Translations under genes and position numbers: made by a program
The notes under the pieces: model-generated
What the model was told of the DNA's origin: nothing
Databases searched by the model: none
What the model saw: the letters and a program-made list of their open reading frames with translations, nothing else
Shown: positions 9,330 through 16,776 of the stretch, piece by piece
Numbering within the stretch: position 1 is the stretch's first letter
Layout: every line of letters starts with the position of its first letter
Origin: an uncultured Bacteroidales bacterium
GTDB taxonomy: Bacteria > Bacteroidota > Bacteroidia > Bacteroidales > P3
Direction of reading: 5' to 3'
Length of the DNA: 46,755 nt
NCBI GenBank assembly: GCA_905233895.1
Contig: CAJOFL010000018.1
Coordinates: 1 to 46,755 of the forward strand

Positions 9330-9466
9330 TTGTTAAACAAAAATACTCATCCGGCTGATTATGAGAGTGATATAATGTTAAAATTTATATAACTCACTAA
9401 ATGTCAGCGGGTAATACCCACCTTCGCCTGATCAACGCCTGATCAACGCCTGATCAACGCCTGCAA
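9330..9466 (+). repeat. Intergenic repeat element, copy 1, with 11-bp tandem units
   Basis: About 140 bases that are repeated in the opposite orientation at 32178-32316. Shared blocks in order: GTTAAA, 'CTCATC.GG.TGATT', ATATAATGTTAAAA, TAATACCCACCTTCGCCTG and then the unit CGCCTGATCAA three times (9425-9457) plus CGCCTG. The unit is 11 bases long and holds the palindrome TGATCA. The element lies between the MBOAT stop and the oadA promoter, outside coding sequence. No transposase or terminal inverted repeats were seen. It could be a MITE-like or REP-like element, a small RNA gene or a protein-binding array. Confidence 0.75.
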
Positions 9467-9568
9467 CGCGGGCACATACGCGCGAAGTATATATAACAAC
9501 AATAACGTGTTTTTTTCACAGAAATCACGGCTGACGAAATAAAATTTCCACGATTCGCTTTTTATTTG

Positions 9569-9576
9569 TATATTTG
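9569..9576 (+). promoter_or_regulatory. Promoter -7 box for oadA
   Basis: TATATTTG matches the Bacteroidota -7 consensus TAnnTTTG. It sits 65 bases before the chosen oadA ATG, giving a leader of about 60 nt. No clear -33 TTTG at the usual 19-21 base spacing. Confidence 0.6.
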
Positions 9577-9641
9577 CAATTCCCCGATTATTGTTAAATT
9601 GGGATAATGTTTTTTATATTAAGAAGTTAAAGAAAAAAGAT

Positions 9642-11090
9642 ATGAAGAAAGAGATAAAATTCAGCCTGGTCTACCGCGACATGTGGCAGAGTAGTGGCAA
9701 GTACCAGCCCCGTGTCGACCAGCTGGTCCGTATCGCCCCGGTCATCGTGGCCATGGGCTGCTTCGACCGCATCGAGACCAACGGCGGCGCCTTCGAGCAG
9801 GTGAACCTCATGTACGGCGAGAACCCCAACAAGGCCGTCCGCGCCTGGACCAAGCCCTTCAACGAGGCCGGTATCCAGACCCACATGCTGGAGCGCGCCC
9901 TGAACGGCCTCCGCATGTACGGTGTGCCGAAGGATGTGCGCCAGTTGATGTGCAAAGTGAAGAAAGCGCAGGGCGTTGACATCATGCGCTCGTTCTGCGG
10001 ACTGAACGACCCCCGCAACCTTGAGCTCAGCGTCAAGTATGCCAAGGAGGCCGGCATGATTTCCCAGGCCGCCCTCTCGATTACCCACTCGCCCGTCCAT
10101 ACCGTGGAGTACTACATGGGCATCGTGGACAAGCTGGTGGAGTTCGGCGCCGACGAGATAGCGCTGAAGGACATGGCCGGCGTGGGCCGTCCAGCCACGC
10201 TGGGTCGCCTGGTGAAAGAGATAAAGACCAAGTATCCGCATATCGTGGTGCAGTACCACGGCCATACTGGCCCCGGCCTCTCGATGGCCTCGACCCTGAT
10301 GGTGGCCGAAGCCGGCGCCGACGTCATCGACTGCGCCATGGAACCCCTCTCGTGGGGTATGGTGCACCCCGATGTCATCAGTGTGCAGGCCATGCTCAAG
10401 GATGCCGGATTCCAAGTGAAGGACATCAACATGGACGCTTACATGGAGGCCCGCAAACTCACCCAGGAGTTCATCGACGACTTCCTCGGCCTCTATATCA
10501 ACCCCGCCAACCGCATCAGCAGCTCGCTGCTCGTGGGCTGCGGCCTGCCCGGCGGCATGATGGGCTCGATGATGACCGACCTGCGCGGTGTGCACGGTGC
10601 CATCAACATGGCCCTCAAGAAGAACGGCAAGCCCGAAGTGAGCTTCGAAGAACTTACCGTCCAGCTCTTCCAGGAAGTGGAGCATATATGGCCCATGCTG
10701 GGCTATCCCCCGCTGGTAACCCCCTTCAGCCAGTATACCAAGAACATCGCCGTCATGAACCTCCTCGCCATGGCCCAGGGCAAGCCCCGTTTCAGCCAGA
10801 TTGACAAGGACTCGTGGAGCATGATTCTGGGCCGCGCCGGCAAGCTGCCCGGTCCTCTGGCCCCCGAAATCGTCGAACTGGCCAAGCAGCAAGGCATGGA
10901 GTTCTACACCGGCGTACCGCAGGATGCCTATCCCGACGCACTGCCCGAATATATCAAGGAGATGGAGCAGAACGGCTGGGAGCGCGGCGAAGACGACGAG
11001 GAGTTGTTCGAACTGGCCATGCACGACCGTCAGTACCGCGACTACAAGAGCGGCCTGGCCAAGGAGCGCTTCAACAAGGAAGTGGCGTAG
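9642..11090 (+). CDS. oadA: Oxaloacetate/pyruvate carboxylase-type decarboxylase, alpha subunit (carboxyltransferase part)
   Basis: 482 residues of a carboxyltransferase TIM barrel plus the following helical domain. It transfers CO2 between oxaloacetate (or pyruvate) and biotin. Seen: the RDxxQS-type entry block 'YRDMWQSSGKY', 'LKDMAGVGRPATL' (the Lys-Asp-x-Ala-Gly block) and the metal ligands 'YHGHTGPGLS'. An upstream in-frame ATG at 9591 lies only ~8 bases after the predicted transcript start, so ATG at 9642 is preferred. The frame stops at TAG 11088-11090; one base further, in the -1 frame, the sequence continues as the Pro/Ala linker and biotinyl-like domain that normally ends this protein. 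So the gene appears broken by one missing base, or genuinely split. Confidence 0.85.
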   Translation: MKKEIKFSLVYRDMWQSSGKYQPRVDQLVRIAPVIVAMGCFDRIETNGGAFEQVNLMYGENPNKAVRAWTKPFNEAGIQTHMLERALNGLRMYGVPKDVRQLMCKVKKAQGVDIMRSFCGLNDPRNLELSVKYAKEAGMISQAALSITHSPVHTVEYYMGIVDKLVEFGADEIALKDMAGVGRPATLGRLVKEIKTKYPHIVVQYHGHTGPGLSMASTLMVAEAGADVIDCAMEPLSWGMVHPDVISVQAMLKDAGFQVKDINMDAYMEARKLTQEFIDDFLGLYINPANRISSSLLVGCGLPGGMMGSMMTDLRGVHGAINMALKKNGKPEVSFEELTVQLFQEVEHIWPMLGYPPLVTPFSQYTKNIAVMNLLAMAQGKPRFSQIDKDSWSMILGRAGKLPGPLAPEIVELAKQQGMEFYTGVPQDAYPDALPEYIKEMEQNGWERGEDDEELFELAMHDRQYRDYKSGLAKERFNKEVA

Positions 11091-11137
11091 TTCGCGAGCC
11101 CAAGCCCGCCGCTCCCGCCACCGCCGAAGGCCTTGCC

Positions 11138-11404
11138 ATGAACTATATCACCCCCAAGCACCCTGGCGCCACTCCCATCGTGGCCTCCGCCACCGGCCGC
11201 CTGCTGTGGGAGGTACGCTTCGACGACCGCTCGACAGCACCCGCCCCCGGCACCGAGGTGAAGGAAGGCGCACCGCTGGCCTGCATCGAAGCCAGTTACG
11301 CCATCGTGCCCGTCGCAGCCCTCAAGGCCGGCCGCATCATCGACACTTGCGTCCGTCAGGGCCAGATGGTCAAGAAAGGCGACACCATCGGCTGGGTAGA
11401 ATAG
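11138..11404 (+). CDS. Detached biotinyl/lipoyl-like domain of OadA (no biotin lysine)
   Basis: 88 residues from ATG 11138. The same frame is open from before the oadA stop and encodes a Pro/Ala linker ('REPKPAAPATAEG'), which shows that it was the C-terminus of OadA. The fold pattern is that of biotin carriers: 'GRLLWEV', 'GTEVKEGAPLACIEA', 'GRIIDTCVRQGQMVKKGDTI'. Where biotin carriers have E-A-M-K-M, this one has E-A-S-Y-A, so the biotin-accepting lysine is absent. From memory, some Bacteroidota relatives carry similarly degenerate tails; unverified. It may act only as a docking or structural domain. Whether it is translated as a separate protein or only after frameshifting is open. Confidence 0.65.
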   Translation: MNYITPKHPGATPIVASATGRLLWEVRFDDRSTAPAPGTEVKEGAPLACIEASYAIVPVAALKAGRIIDTCVRQGQMVKKGDTIGWVE

Positions 11405-11417
11405 TGTTTAGTTGGGA

Positions 11418-11546
11418 ATGAGGCGAAAAACGTTGATACGTGTGCTGCTGTTGCTGCTGTTGGCCGGCACCCTTTGCTCGGCTTGCAAAAGCAACGTGAA
11501 CATGTACCGGCACAACCGCAGCCACTGCGACTGCCCCACCTTCTGA
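11418..11546 (+). CDS. Small Cys-containing lipoprotein (42 aa)
   Basis: 42 residues: positively charged start (MRRKTLIR), a run of Leu, then LCSAC as lipobox (Cys23; Cys20 lies inside the signal), and a short mature peptide ending 'NMYRHNRSHCDCPTF'. The tail with Tyr, basic residues and a CxCP motif is shared, as I recall, by tiny unannotated lipoproteins in other Bacteroidales. It starts 14 bases after the biotinyl-like domain stop, so it belongs to the oadA transcript. Function unknown. Codon use matches the neighbours. Confidence 0.6.
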   Translation: MRRKTLIRVLLLLLLAGTLCSACKSNVNMYRHNRSHCDCPTF

Positions 11547-11580
11547 ACGCCACTTTGACCCAGTGGGAAAATAAAAAAAT

Positions 11581-11611
11581 TTTGCCAGTTTGTAAAAAGG
11601 TTGTATCTTTG
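11581..11611 (+). promoter_or_regulatory. Promoter for rnfA (-33 TTTG, -7 TATCTTTG)
   Basis: TTTG at 11581-11584 and TATCTTTG at 11604-11611 with a 19-base spacer, an exact Bacteroidota promoter. The flanking and spacer bases are nearly the same as those of the tRNA-Asp promoter at 31928-31958 (shared ATTTTGCCAGTT and AAAAAGGTTGTA). Leader about 20 nt, ending in AAAGGAT just before the ATG, one of the few purine-rich ribosome-site-like stretches here. Confidence 0.8.
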
Positions 11612-11638
11612 CAGTCTGAAAAATAAACAAAAAAGGAT

Positions 11639-12226
11639 ATGAGTATCTCGATATTCGCCCTCATAATCGGGGCCATATTTGTGAACAACGTGGTGCTTGC
11701 CCAGTTCCTGGGTATCTGTCCGTTCCTAGGTGTGAGCAAGGATGTTAAGTCGTCGCTCGGCATGGGCGGCGCCGTGCTATTCGTCATGCTGCTGGCCACT
11801 ATCGTGACATGGCTCATCATGACCTACATCCTTCGTCCGCTCGGTCTCGAATTCCTGCAGACCATCGCCTACATCCTGGTCATCGCCGGTCTGGTGCAGA
11901 TGGTCGAGATTGTACTCAAGAAAATCGCCCCCTCGCTTTATCAGGCCCTCGGCGTGTTCCTGCCGCTTATCACCACCAACTGCGCCGTCCTCGGTGTGGC
12001 CATCCTCGTGATACAGAAGAACATGAACCTCCTGCAGAGCGTCATCTACTCGGCCTCCATCGCCGTGGGCTTCGCCTTGGCGCTGGTCATCTTCGCCGGT
12101 CTGCGCGAGCAGATGGAGCTCACCGGCACCCCAAGGGGCATGAAGGGTGTACCCATCGCCCTGGTCACCGCCGGCATCCTGGCAATGGCCTTCATGGGCT
12201 TCGGCGGCCTGGTTCCCCTGCCGTAA
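11639..12226 (+). CDS. rnfA: Rnf electron transport complex subunit A
   Basis: 195 residues, six membrane helices, full length for RnfA/RsxA. Diagnostic segments: 'NNVVLAQFLGICPFLGVS', 'LYQALGVFLPLITTNCAVLGVA' (includes the conserved membrane Cys) and 'ALVTAGILAMAFMGFGGLV'. RnfA is an inner-membrane subunit of the ferredoxin:NAD+ oxidoreductase that pumps Na+ or H+. NqrE is the closest alternative, but the spacing and end motif fit RnfA. It has its own promoter and a terminator behind it, and no rnfB, C, D, G or E lies in the window, which is unusual because rnf genes are normally clustered. Confidence 0.88.
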   Translation: MSISIFALIIGAIFVNNVVLAQFLGICPFLGVSKDVKSSLGMGGAVLFVMLLATIVTWLIMTYILRPLGLEFLQTIAYILVIAGLVQMVEIVLKKIAPSLYQALGVFLPLITTNCAVLGVAILVIQKNMNLLQSVIYSASIAVGFALALVIFAGLREQMELTGTPRGMKGVPIALVTAGILAMAFMGFGGLVPLP

Positions 12227-12250
12227 GGCTGGTTTATCGTACAAGATGAT

Positions 12251-12286
12251 TTAAGGCTGGCAAACCGTATGGCGCGCCAGCCTTAA
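12251..12286. terminator. Bidirectional hairpin between rnfA and trpS
   Basis: Perfect 11-base inverted repeat: TTAAGGCTGGC at 12251-12261 and its complement at 12276-12286, loop of 14 bases, T/A-rich flanks. It lies between two convergent genes, so it can end both transcripts. Confidence 0.8.
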
Positions 12287-12310
12287 TCTTTATGGCTATT
12301 AAACAATAAA

Positions 12311-13309
12311 CTAGTTGCGGTAGCCGATCACGCGGCGCACCTCGTCGAGGGTACGCTGGGCGCTCTCCTGAGCCTTCTCCTTGCCACGGTCGATGATGCG
12401 ACGCAGGGCCTCCTCGTCGGCGCTTATCTCAAGGGTGCGCTGACGGAAGGGCTCGACGAAGGCCACCATATCCTCGGCAAGTTGCTTTTTAAGGTCGCCG
12501 TAGCGTATCTGGCAGCGATTGTAGAGGTCGTCGAAGTATTCCACCGTATCGGGCTTGGAAACGGCCTTCAGGAGCGAGAAAAGGTTCTCAATCTCCTCGG
12601 GTTTCTTTTGGTTCATCTCCGTGGGGCCGCTGTCGCTTTTGGCTTTCATGATTTTCTTGCGGATAACATCCGGCTCGTCGGTGAGGAAGATGGTGCTGGC
12701 CTCGCCTTCGCTCTTGCCCATCTTGCCGCTTCCGTTGAGGGCGGGAATCTTCACCAGACCGGTGGAGGAGCCGATGGCTTGCGGCAGGGGGAACACCTCG
12801 CTGTGGTACATCGTGTTGAAACGCTGGGCGTAGGTGCGGGTCATCTCGAGGTGCTGCTCCTGATCCTTGCCCACGGGCACACGGGTGGCCTTGTGGATAA
12901 GGATGTCGGCGGCCATAAGGGTGGGATAGGTCAGCAGGCCGGCGTTGACGTTGTTGGGGTTCTGGCGCACCTTGTCCTTGAACGAGGTGACGCGCTCCAA
13001 CTCGCCTAGGTAGGCGTTCATGTTGAAGAAAAGGTAAAGCTCGACGGTCTGAGGCAGGTCGCTCTGGAAATAGAGGGTCGCCTTCTCGGGATCGAGGCCG
13101 GCGGCCAGGTACTGCACCAGCACCTGACGGGCATCCTGGTAGATGCTTCCGGGGGTGGGGTGAGTGGTGAGGGAATGATAGTCGGCAATGAAGAAATAGC
13201 AGTCATACTCGTCCTGCATGCGGACGAAGTTGCGCAACGCGCCGAAATAATTGCCCAAGTGGAGGTTGCCCGTAGGGCGTATACCGCTGCAAACTATGTC
13301 TTTACCCAT
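12311..13309 (-). CDS. trpS: Tryptophanyl-tRNA synthetase
   Basis: 332 residues, the usual bacterial length. Charges tRNA-Trp. The class I signatures are present: 'PTGNLHLGNYFGA' (HIGH block as HLGN) near residues 12-24 and 'GKMGKSEGE' (KMSKS block with Gly in place of the first Ser) near residue 195. 'DILIHKATRVPVGKDQEQHLE' is the typical dimer/Trp-site region. Stands alone on the minus strand with its own promoter (-7 box at 13334-13341) and a hairpin terminator after it. No T-box or Trp-related leader was seen. Confidence 0.95.
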   Translation of the reverse strand: MGKDIVCSGIRPTGNLHLGNYFGALRNFVRMQDEYDCYFFIADYHSLTTHPTPGSIYQDARQVLVQYLAAGLDPEKATLYFQSDLPQTVELYLFFNMNAYLGELERVTSFKDKVRQNPNNVNAGLLTYPTLMAADILIHKATRVPVGKDQEQHLEMTRTYAQRFNTMYHSEVFPLPQAIGSSTGLVKIPALNGSGKMGKSEGEASTIFLTDEPDVIRKKIMKAKSDSGPTEMNQKKPEEIENLFSLLKAVSKPDTVEYFDDLYNRCQIRYGDLKKQLAEDMVAFVEPFRQRTLEISADEEALRRIIDRGKEKAQESAQRTLDEVRRVIGYRN

Positions 13310-13333
13310 AAAATTCTGTTGTTGTTACGGCTG

Positions 13334-13341
13334 CAAATATA
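13334..13341 (-). promoter_or_regulatory. Promoter -7 box for trpS
   Basis: On the minus strand this reads TATATTTG, a match to TAnnTTTG, 25 bases before the trpS ATG. No good -33 box at the right distance. Confidence 0.6.
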
Positions 13342-13424
13342 CAAATTTATTTTCATATCACCACCGTAAAATATTTCACGCACGGGAACAATAAATATGG
13401 CAATATTGCGTTATGGTTTTGTCT

Positions 13425-14051
13425 ATGGTAAAAAAGACGGTCATAACGCTTATGCTGCTTTGCGCTGCACTGACGGGATCTGCGCAGTGGCACTGTCTTG
13501 GGTATCCGGCACTTAGGGATACCTGCGACACGTCGCGCACTGCGGTGCACCTGAGCGTGGGCAGCATGGTGGGGGCCGGCTTCGGCCGCACAGAAGCAGT
13601 GAGTTGGGTGGCACCGAGCGTAAGCTGGCGCGCCAACGAACGGCTCACGCTGCGCGGCGGCTTCGCAGTAGCAGGCAACCTGTTGCCATCCGGCTATGCC
13701 CTGCATGGGCGCGGCCCACAGAGTATGCTCCCCTACCGTGAAGGCACCCAGTTGGGCGCCGCATGGGCTCAGGCCGAATATCGTGCCAGCGAGCGACTGC
13801 TGCTCTGGGGTTCGGTGGCCCGCATGACGGGTTTCGCGCAACCCCTGTGGGCCTCGGAAGCACTACCTGTCGACGCCACCGCCGTGAGCGGCGGCCTAGC
13901 CTACCGTTTCAGCCAAGGTTCCGTGCTGGCGATGCATTTCCGCTTTGTGCATGACGAATACGGATTCCTAATTCATCCGCCCTACGGCCACCCATATTAC
14001 GGCCCCTTTGCCCCCGAATGGGAGATTTATGGCGGCCCGTGGCATTTTTAA
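13425..14051 (+). CDS. Exported protein of unknown function, probable small outer-membrane barrel
   Basis: 208 residues from ATG 13425 (an in-frame ATG at 13413 would add four residues). A clear signal peptide (MVKKTVITLMLLCAALTGSA, then QW) is followed by repeated amphipathic strands such as 'SVSWRANERLTLRGGFAV', 'EYRASERLLLWGSVARM' and 'GGLAYRFSQGSVLAMHFRF', the pattern of an 8-10-strand barrel. The end is rich in His, Pro, Gly and Tyr ('IHPPYGHPYYGPF'). No family recognised. It is followed 28 bases later by the DUF4290 gene, so it heads or joins that operon. Base composition is like its neighbours. Confidence 0.65.
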   Translation: MVKKTVITLMLLCAALTGSAQWHCLGYPALRDTCDTSRTAVHLSVGSMVGAGFGRTEAVSWVAPSVSWRANERLTLRGGFAVAGNLLPSGYALHGRGPQSMLPYREGTQLGAAWAQAEYRASERLLLWGSVARMTGFAQPLWASEALPVDATAVSGGLAYRFSQGSVLAMHFRFVHDEYGFLIHPPYGHPYYGPFAPEWEIYGGPWHF

Positions 14052-14079
14052 CAAACAAAACTGAACACCGAAACACTCA

Positions 14080-14694
14080 ATGGAATACAACACACAACGA
14101 GACATACTCAAGATACCCGACTACGGACGCAACGTGGTGAAACTCATCGAACAGTGCAAGACCCTGCCCACCCGCGAGGAGCGGACACAAATGGCGAACA
14201 CGATAGTCGACGTGATGGCTCGTGTGAACCCCCAGGCCAAGGAACGCACCGACTTCCGCCACACCCTCTGGGACCACATGATGTTTATCGCCAACTACGA
14301 ACTGGACGTTGACTCACCCTACCCCATAAAGCGCGAAGAGCCCATACAGATGCACCCCAAGCGCATCACCCGTCGCGACAGCGCCATCCGCTACCGCCAC
14401 TACGGCCGTGCCCTCGAGGACATGATTACCGCAGTGGCCGACATGCCCGAGAGCGACGAACGTACCCAACTGACACAGCAGATTGCCAACACTATGAAAC
14501 GGCAATACCTGCAGTGGAATCGCGACTCGGTGGACGACGACCTAATCCGAGAGCAGCTTGCCGAACTCAGCGACGGCCGCCTGACACTGCCTGAAGACTT
14601 CATGTTCCACGACTCGCAGGAGTTCCTTGCCGCCATGGCTGCTACCCAAGCCAAGAGCGAGCAGAAGAAGAAAAAGAAAAAGAAGAAAAAATAG
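14080..14694 (+). CDS. DUF4290 family protein
   Basis: 204 residues, matching DUF4290, a Bacteroidota-specific family that I recall standing just upstream of murA. The N-terminus 'MEYNTQRDILKIPDYGRNVV' and 'DFRHTLWDHMMFIANYELDVD' are the family's conserved blocks. No signal peptide or membrane helix: cytoplasmic. Function unknown; the fixed link to murA suggests a role in cell-wall synthesis control. The C-terminus is nine consecutive lysines encoded by an A-rich run (14666-14691). The stop is followed one base later by the murA ATG, so the two are tightly coupled. Confidence 0.88.
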   Translation: MEYNTQRDILKIPDYGRNVVKLIEQCKTLPTREERTQMANTIVDVMARVNPQAKERTDFRHTLWDHMMFIANYELDVDSPYPIKREEPIQMHPKRITRRDSAIRYRHYGRALEDMITAVADMPESDERTQLTQQIANTMKRQYLQWNRDSVDDDLIREQLAELSDGRLTLPEDFMFHDSQEFLAAMAATQAKSEQKKKKKKKKK

Positions 14695-14695
14695 C

Positions 14696-16012
14696 ATGGC
14701 CAGCTTTGAAATAACAGGCGGACGCCCCCTGCGGGGCGAAATAGTGCCACAGGGCGCCAAGAACGAGGCCCTGCAGGTGATTTGTGCCGTGCTCCTCACC
14801 CCCGAGAAGGTGCGCATAGAGCATGTGCCCGACATACGCGACATCAATAAACTCATCGACCTGCTGCGCCTTATCGGAGTGAAGGTGACCCATGACGAAG
14901 CCGCCGACTGCGAGAGCGGACGTGCTTTCGAGTTCGAGGCCCGCGACATCAACCTCGACCTGCTCCTAACCCCCGAATACCGCGAACAGGCCGGCTCGCT
15001 GCGCGGCAGCATCATGGCCGCCGGCCCGCTCCTGGGCCGCTTTGGCCAAGCCGTGGTACCACAGCCGGGTGGCGACAAGATAGGCCGTCGCCGACTGGAC
15101 ACCCACTTCATAGGATTCGAACGTCTCGGCGCCGAAGTGGAATACCGTCGCAACGCCTACCTTGTAAAGGCACAGAAACTCGAGGGGTGCTACATGCTCC
15201 TCGACGAAGCCTCCGTTACCGGCACTGCCAACATCATCATGGCCTCCGTCCTCGCCCACGGCACCACCACCATCATGAATGCCGCCTGCGAACCATACGT
15301 CTACCAACTCTGCAACATGCTCAACGCCATGGGGGCCCGGATAAGCGGCGTCGGCTCCAACCTGCTGACCATCGAGGGAGTGAGAGAACTCCACGGATGC
15401 ACCCACCGCCTGCTACCCGACATGATTGAGGTAGGCTCGTTCATAGGTATGGCTGCCATGACCCAGGGCGACATCACCATCAAGAACGCACAGGTGCAGC
15501 ACCTCGGCCTTATCCCTCAAGTGTTCCGCCGCCTTGGCATCGAAGTGTGGCAGCGTGGCGACGATCTCTACATACCCTCGCAGGAACATTACGAGATAGA
15601 GCGCTTCATGGACGGAAGCATCATGACCGTGGCCGATGCACCATGGCCCGGATTCACACCAGACCTCATATCCATCGCCCTAGTCGTGGCCACACAGGCA
15701 AAAGGCAGTGTTTTGATACACCAGAAGATGTTCGAGAGCCGACTCTTTTTCGTCGACAAACTTATCGACATGGGTGCTCAAATCATCCTATGCGACCCTC
15801 ACCGTGCTACCGTTATAGGGCTCGACCGCGAGCATCAGCTGCGCGGTGTCCGTATGGCATCGCCCGACATCCGTGCCGGTGTAGCCCTGCTCATTGCCGC
15901 CCTCAGCGCAAACGGTCGCAGCCGAATTGACAATATCGAGCAGATTGACCGAGGCTACCAGCATATCGACGAACGTCTTCGCCGCCTCGGCGCCGACATA
16001 AAACGAATCTAA
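14696..16012 (+). CDS. murA: UDP-N-acetylglucosamine 1-carboxyvinyltransferase
   Basis: 438 residues. First committed step of peptidoglycan synthesis: enolpyruvyl transfer from PEP to UDP-GlcNAc. Start at ATG 14696 because the family begins 'ITGGRPLRGEIVPQGAKNEAL', with Lys22-Asn23 of the active site. The loop that holds the catalytic Cys115 in E. coli reads 'PQPGGDKIGRRRLDTH' here, with Asp127 in place of Cys. Cys-to-Asp enzymes such as those of mycobacteria and chlamydiae are active but insensitive to fosfomycin, so this one is predicted to be so too. It follows DUF4290 by one base and precedes a PHP phosphatase. Confidence 0.95.
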   Translation: MASFEITGGRPLRGEIVPQGAKNEALQVICAVLLTPEKVRIEHVPDIRDINKLIDLLRLIGVKVTHDEAADCESGRAFEFEARDINLDLLLTPEYREQAGSLRGSIMAAGPLLGRFGQAVVPQPGGDKIGRRRLDTHFIGFERLGAEVEYRRNAYLVKAQKLEGCYMLLDEASVTGTANIIMASVLAHGTTTIMNAACEPYVYQLCNMLNAMGARISGVGSNLLTIEGVRELHGCTHRLLPDMIEVGSFIGMAAMTQGDITIKNAQVQHLGLIPQVFRRLGIEVWQRGDDLYIPSQEHYEIERFMDGSIMTVADAPWPGFTPDLISIALVVATQAKGSVLIHQKMFESRLFFVDKLIDMGAQIILCDPHRATVIGLDREHQLRGVRMASPDIRAGVALLIAALSANGRSRIDNIEQIDRGYQHIDERLRRLGADIKRI

Positions 16013-16026
16013 ACACCACACTAAAT

Positions 16027-16776
16027 ATGCCTTTCAGTTTATCCAGCATCTTCAAGAAAAAGTTCGAACCGCGACCCATATTCGCCGTTCTGGGAACAGA
16101 TATGCACTGTCACCTCGTGCCCAAGGTCGACGACGGGTCGAAATGCTTCGAGGAAAGTATCGAGTGCCTCCAGACGCTCAAGAATGTGGGTTACAAAAAG
16201 GTGATTATCACCCCCCACTTCCAATATCCCCGTTTCCCCAACGACGAAGACGACATCCGCCGGCGCTATGACGAACTCTGTCGGCAAGCCAAGGAAGCCG
16301 GTGTTGAAATCGAGATGGCTGGCGTGGGCGGCGAATACCGCATAGACAGCGGCTTCAAGAACCGTCTGGAAAGCCCCCGGTTCCTCCAGGTGGCCGGTAA
16401 GTATGTGCTCGTCGAGTTCTCGCTCCACCAGCAGATGATGGGGTGCGACGAGATGATATTCGATATGCAGATGAAAGGCTACGAGGTCATTCTGGCCCAT
16501 CCCGAGCGCTATCCTTACCTTAATCTTGGCGGCACCCGCATGGAGCAGTTGAAGAACCAGGGTGTCTTCTTCCAGATTAACGCGCTTTCCCTTGGCGGCT
16601 TCTACGGCGAAGAGGCCAAGCACAAGGCCTACGAAATGCTGGAGGCCGGATGGGTGGAGTTCATGGGCACCGACACACACAATACCATGTATGCCCAGGC
16701 GCTTATCGAACTCAGCAACGACCGTAAAGTCGAGAAAGCCCTTGAAAAATATCAATTTCTGAACAATACACTATGA
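16027..16776 (+). CDS. PHP-family tyrosine-protein phosphatase (CpsB/YwqE type)
   Basis: 249 residues. The PHP metal-binding motifs are seen: 'TDMHCHLVPKVDDGS' near residue 25, 'VIITPHFQYPRFPND' near 61, 'GGEYRID' near 100, 'ILAHPERYPYL' near 157 and 'GTDTHN' near 218. Relatives CpsB and YwqE remove phosphate from bacterial tyrosine kinases that control capsule or exopolysaccharide synthesis. No Wzc-type kinase is in the window, so the partner is elsewhere. Cytoplasmic. Its last codon overlaps the purB start (ATGA). Confidence 0.88.
   Translation: MPFSLSSIFKKKFEPRPIFAVLGTDMHCHLVPKVDDGSKCFEESIECLQTLKNVGYKKVIITPHFQYPRFPNDEDDIRRRYDELCRQAKEAGVEIEMAGVGGEYRIDSGFKNRLESPRFLQVAGKYVLVEFSLHQQMMGCDEMIFDMQMKGYEVILAHPERYPYLNLGGTRMEQLKNQGVFFQINALSLGGFYGEEAKHKAYEMLEAGWVEFMGTDTHNTMYAQALIELSNDRKVEKALEKYQFLNNTL

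Noticed and set aside
9425..9463. CRISPR-like array
   Set aside because: The units are 11 bases, contiguous and without spacers; no cas genes nearby.
9627..11024. Long minus-strand open frame opposite oadA
   Set aside because: Same codon-bias effect; the plus strand carries clear carboxyltransferase motifs.
11639..12226. NqrE instead of RnfA
   Set aside because: Related folds, but the length, the TTNCAVLGVA context and the end motif fit RnfA; no nqr genes adjacent.
12271..12278. GGCGCGCC palindrome as a regulatory site
   Set aside because: It lies in the loop and right arm of the rnfA/trpS terminator and has no second copy seen nearby.
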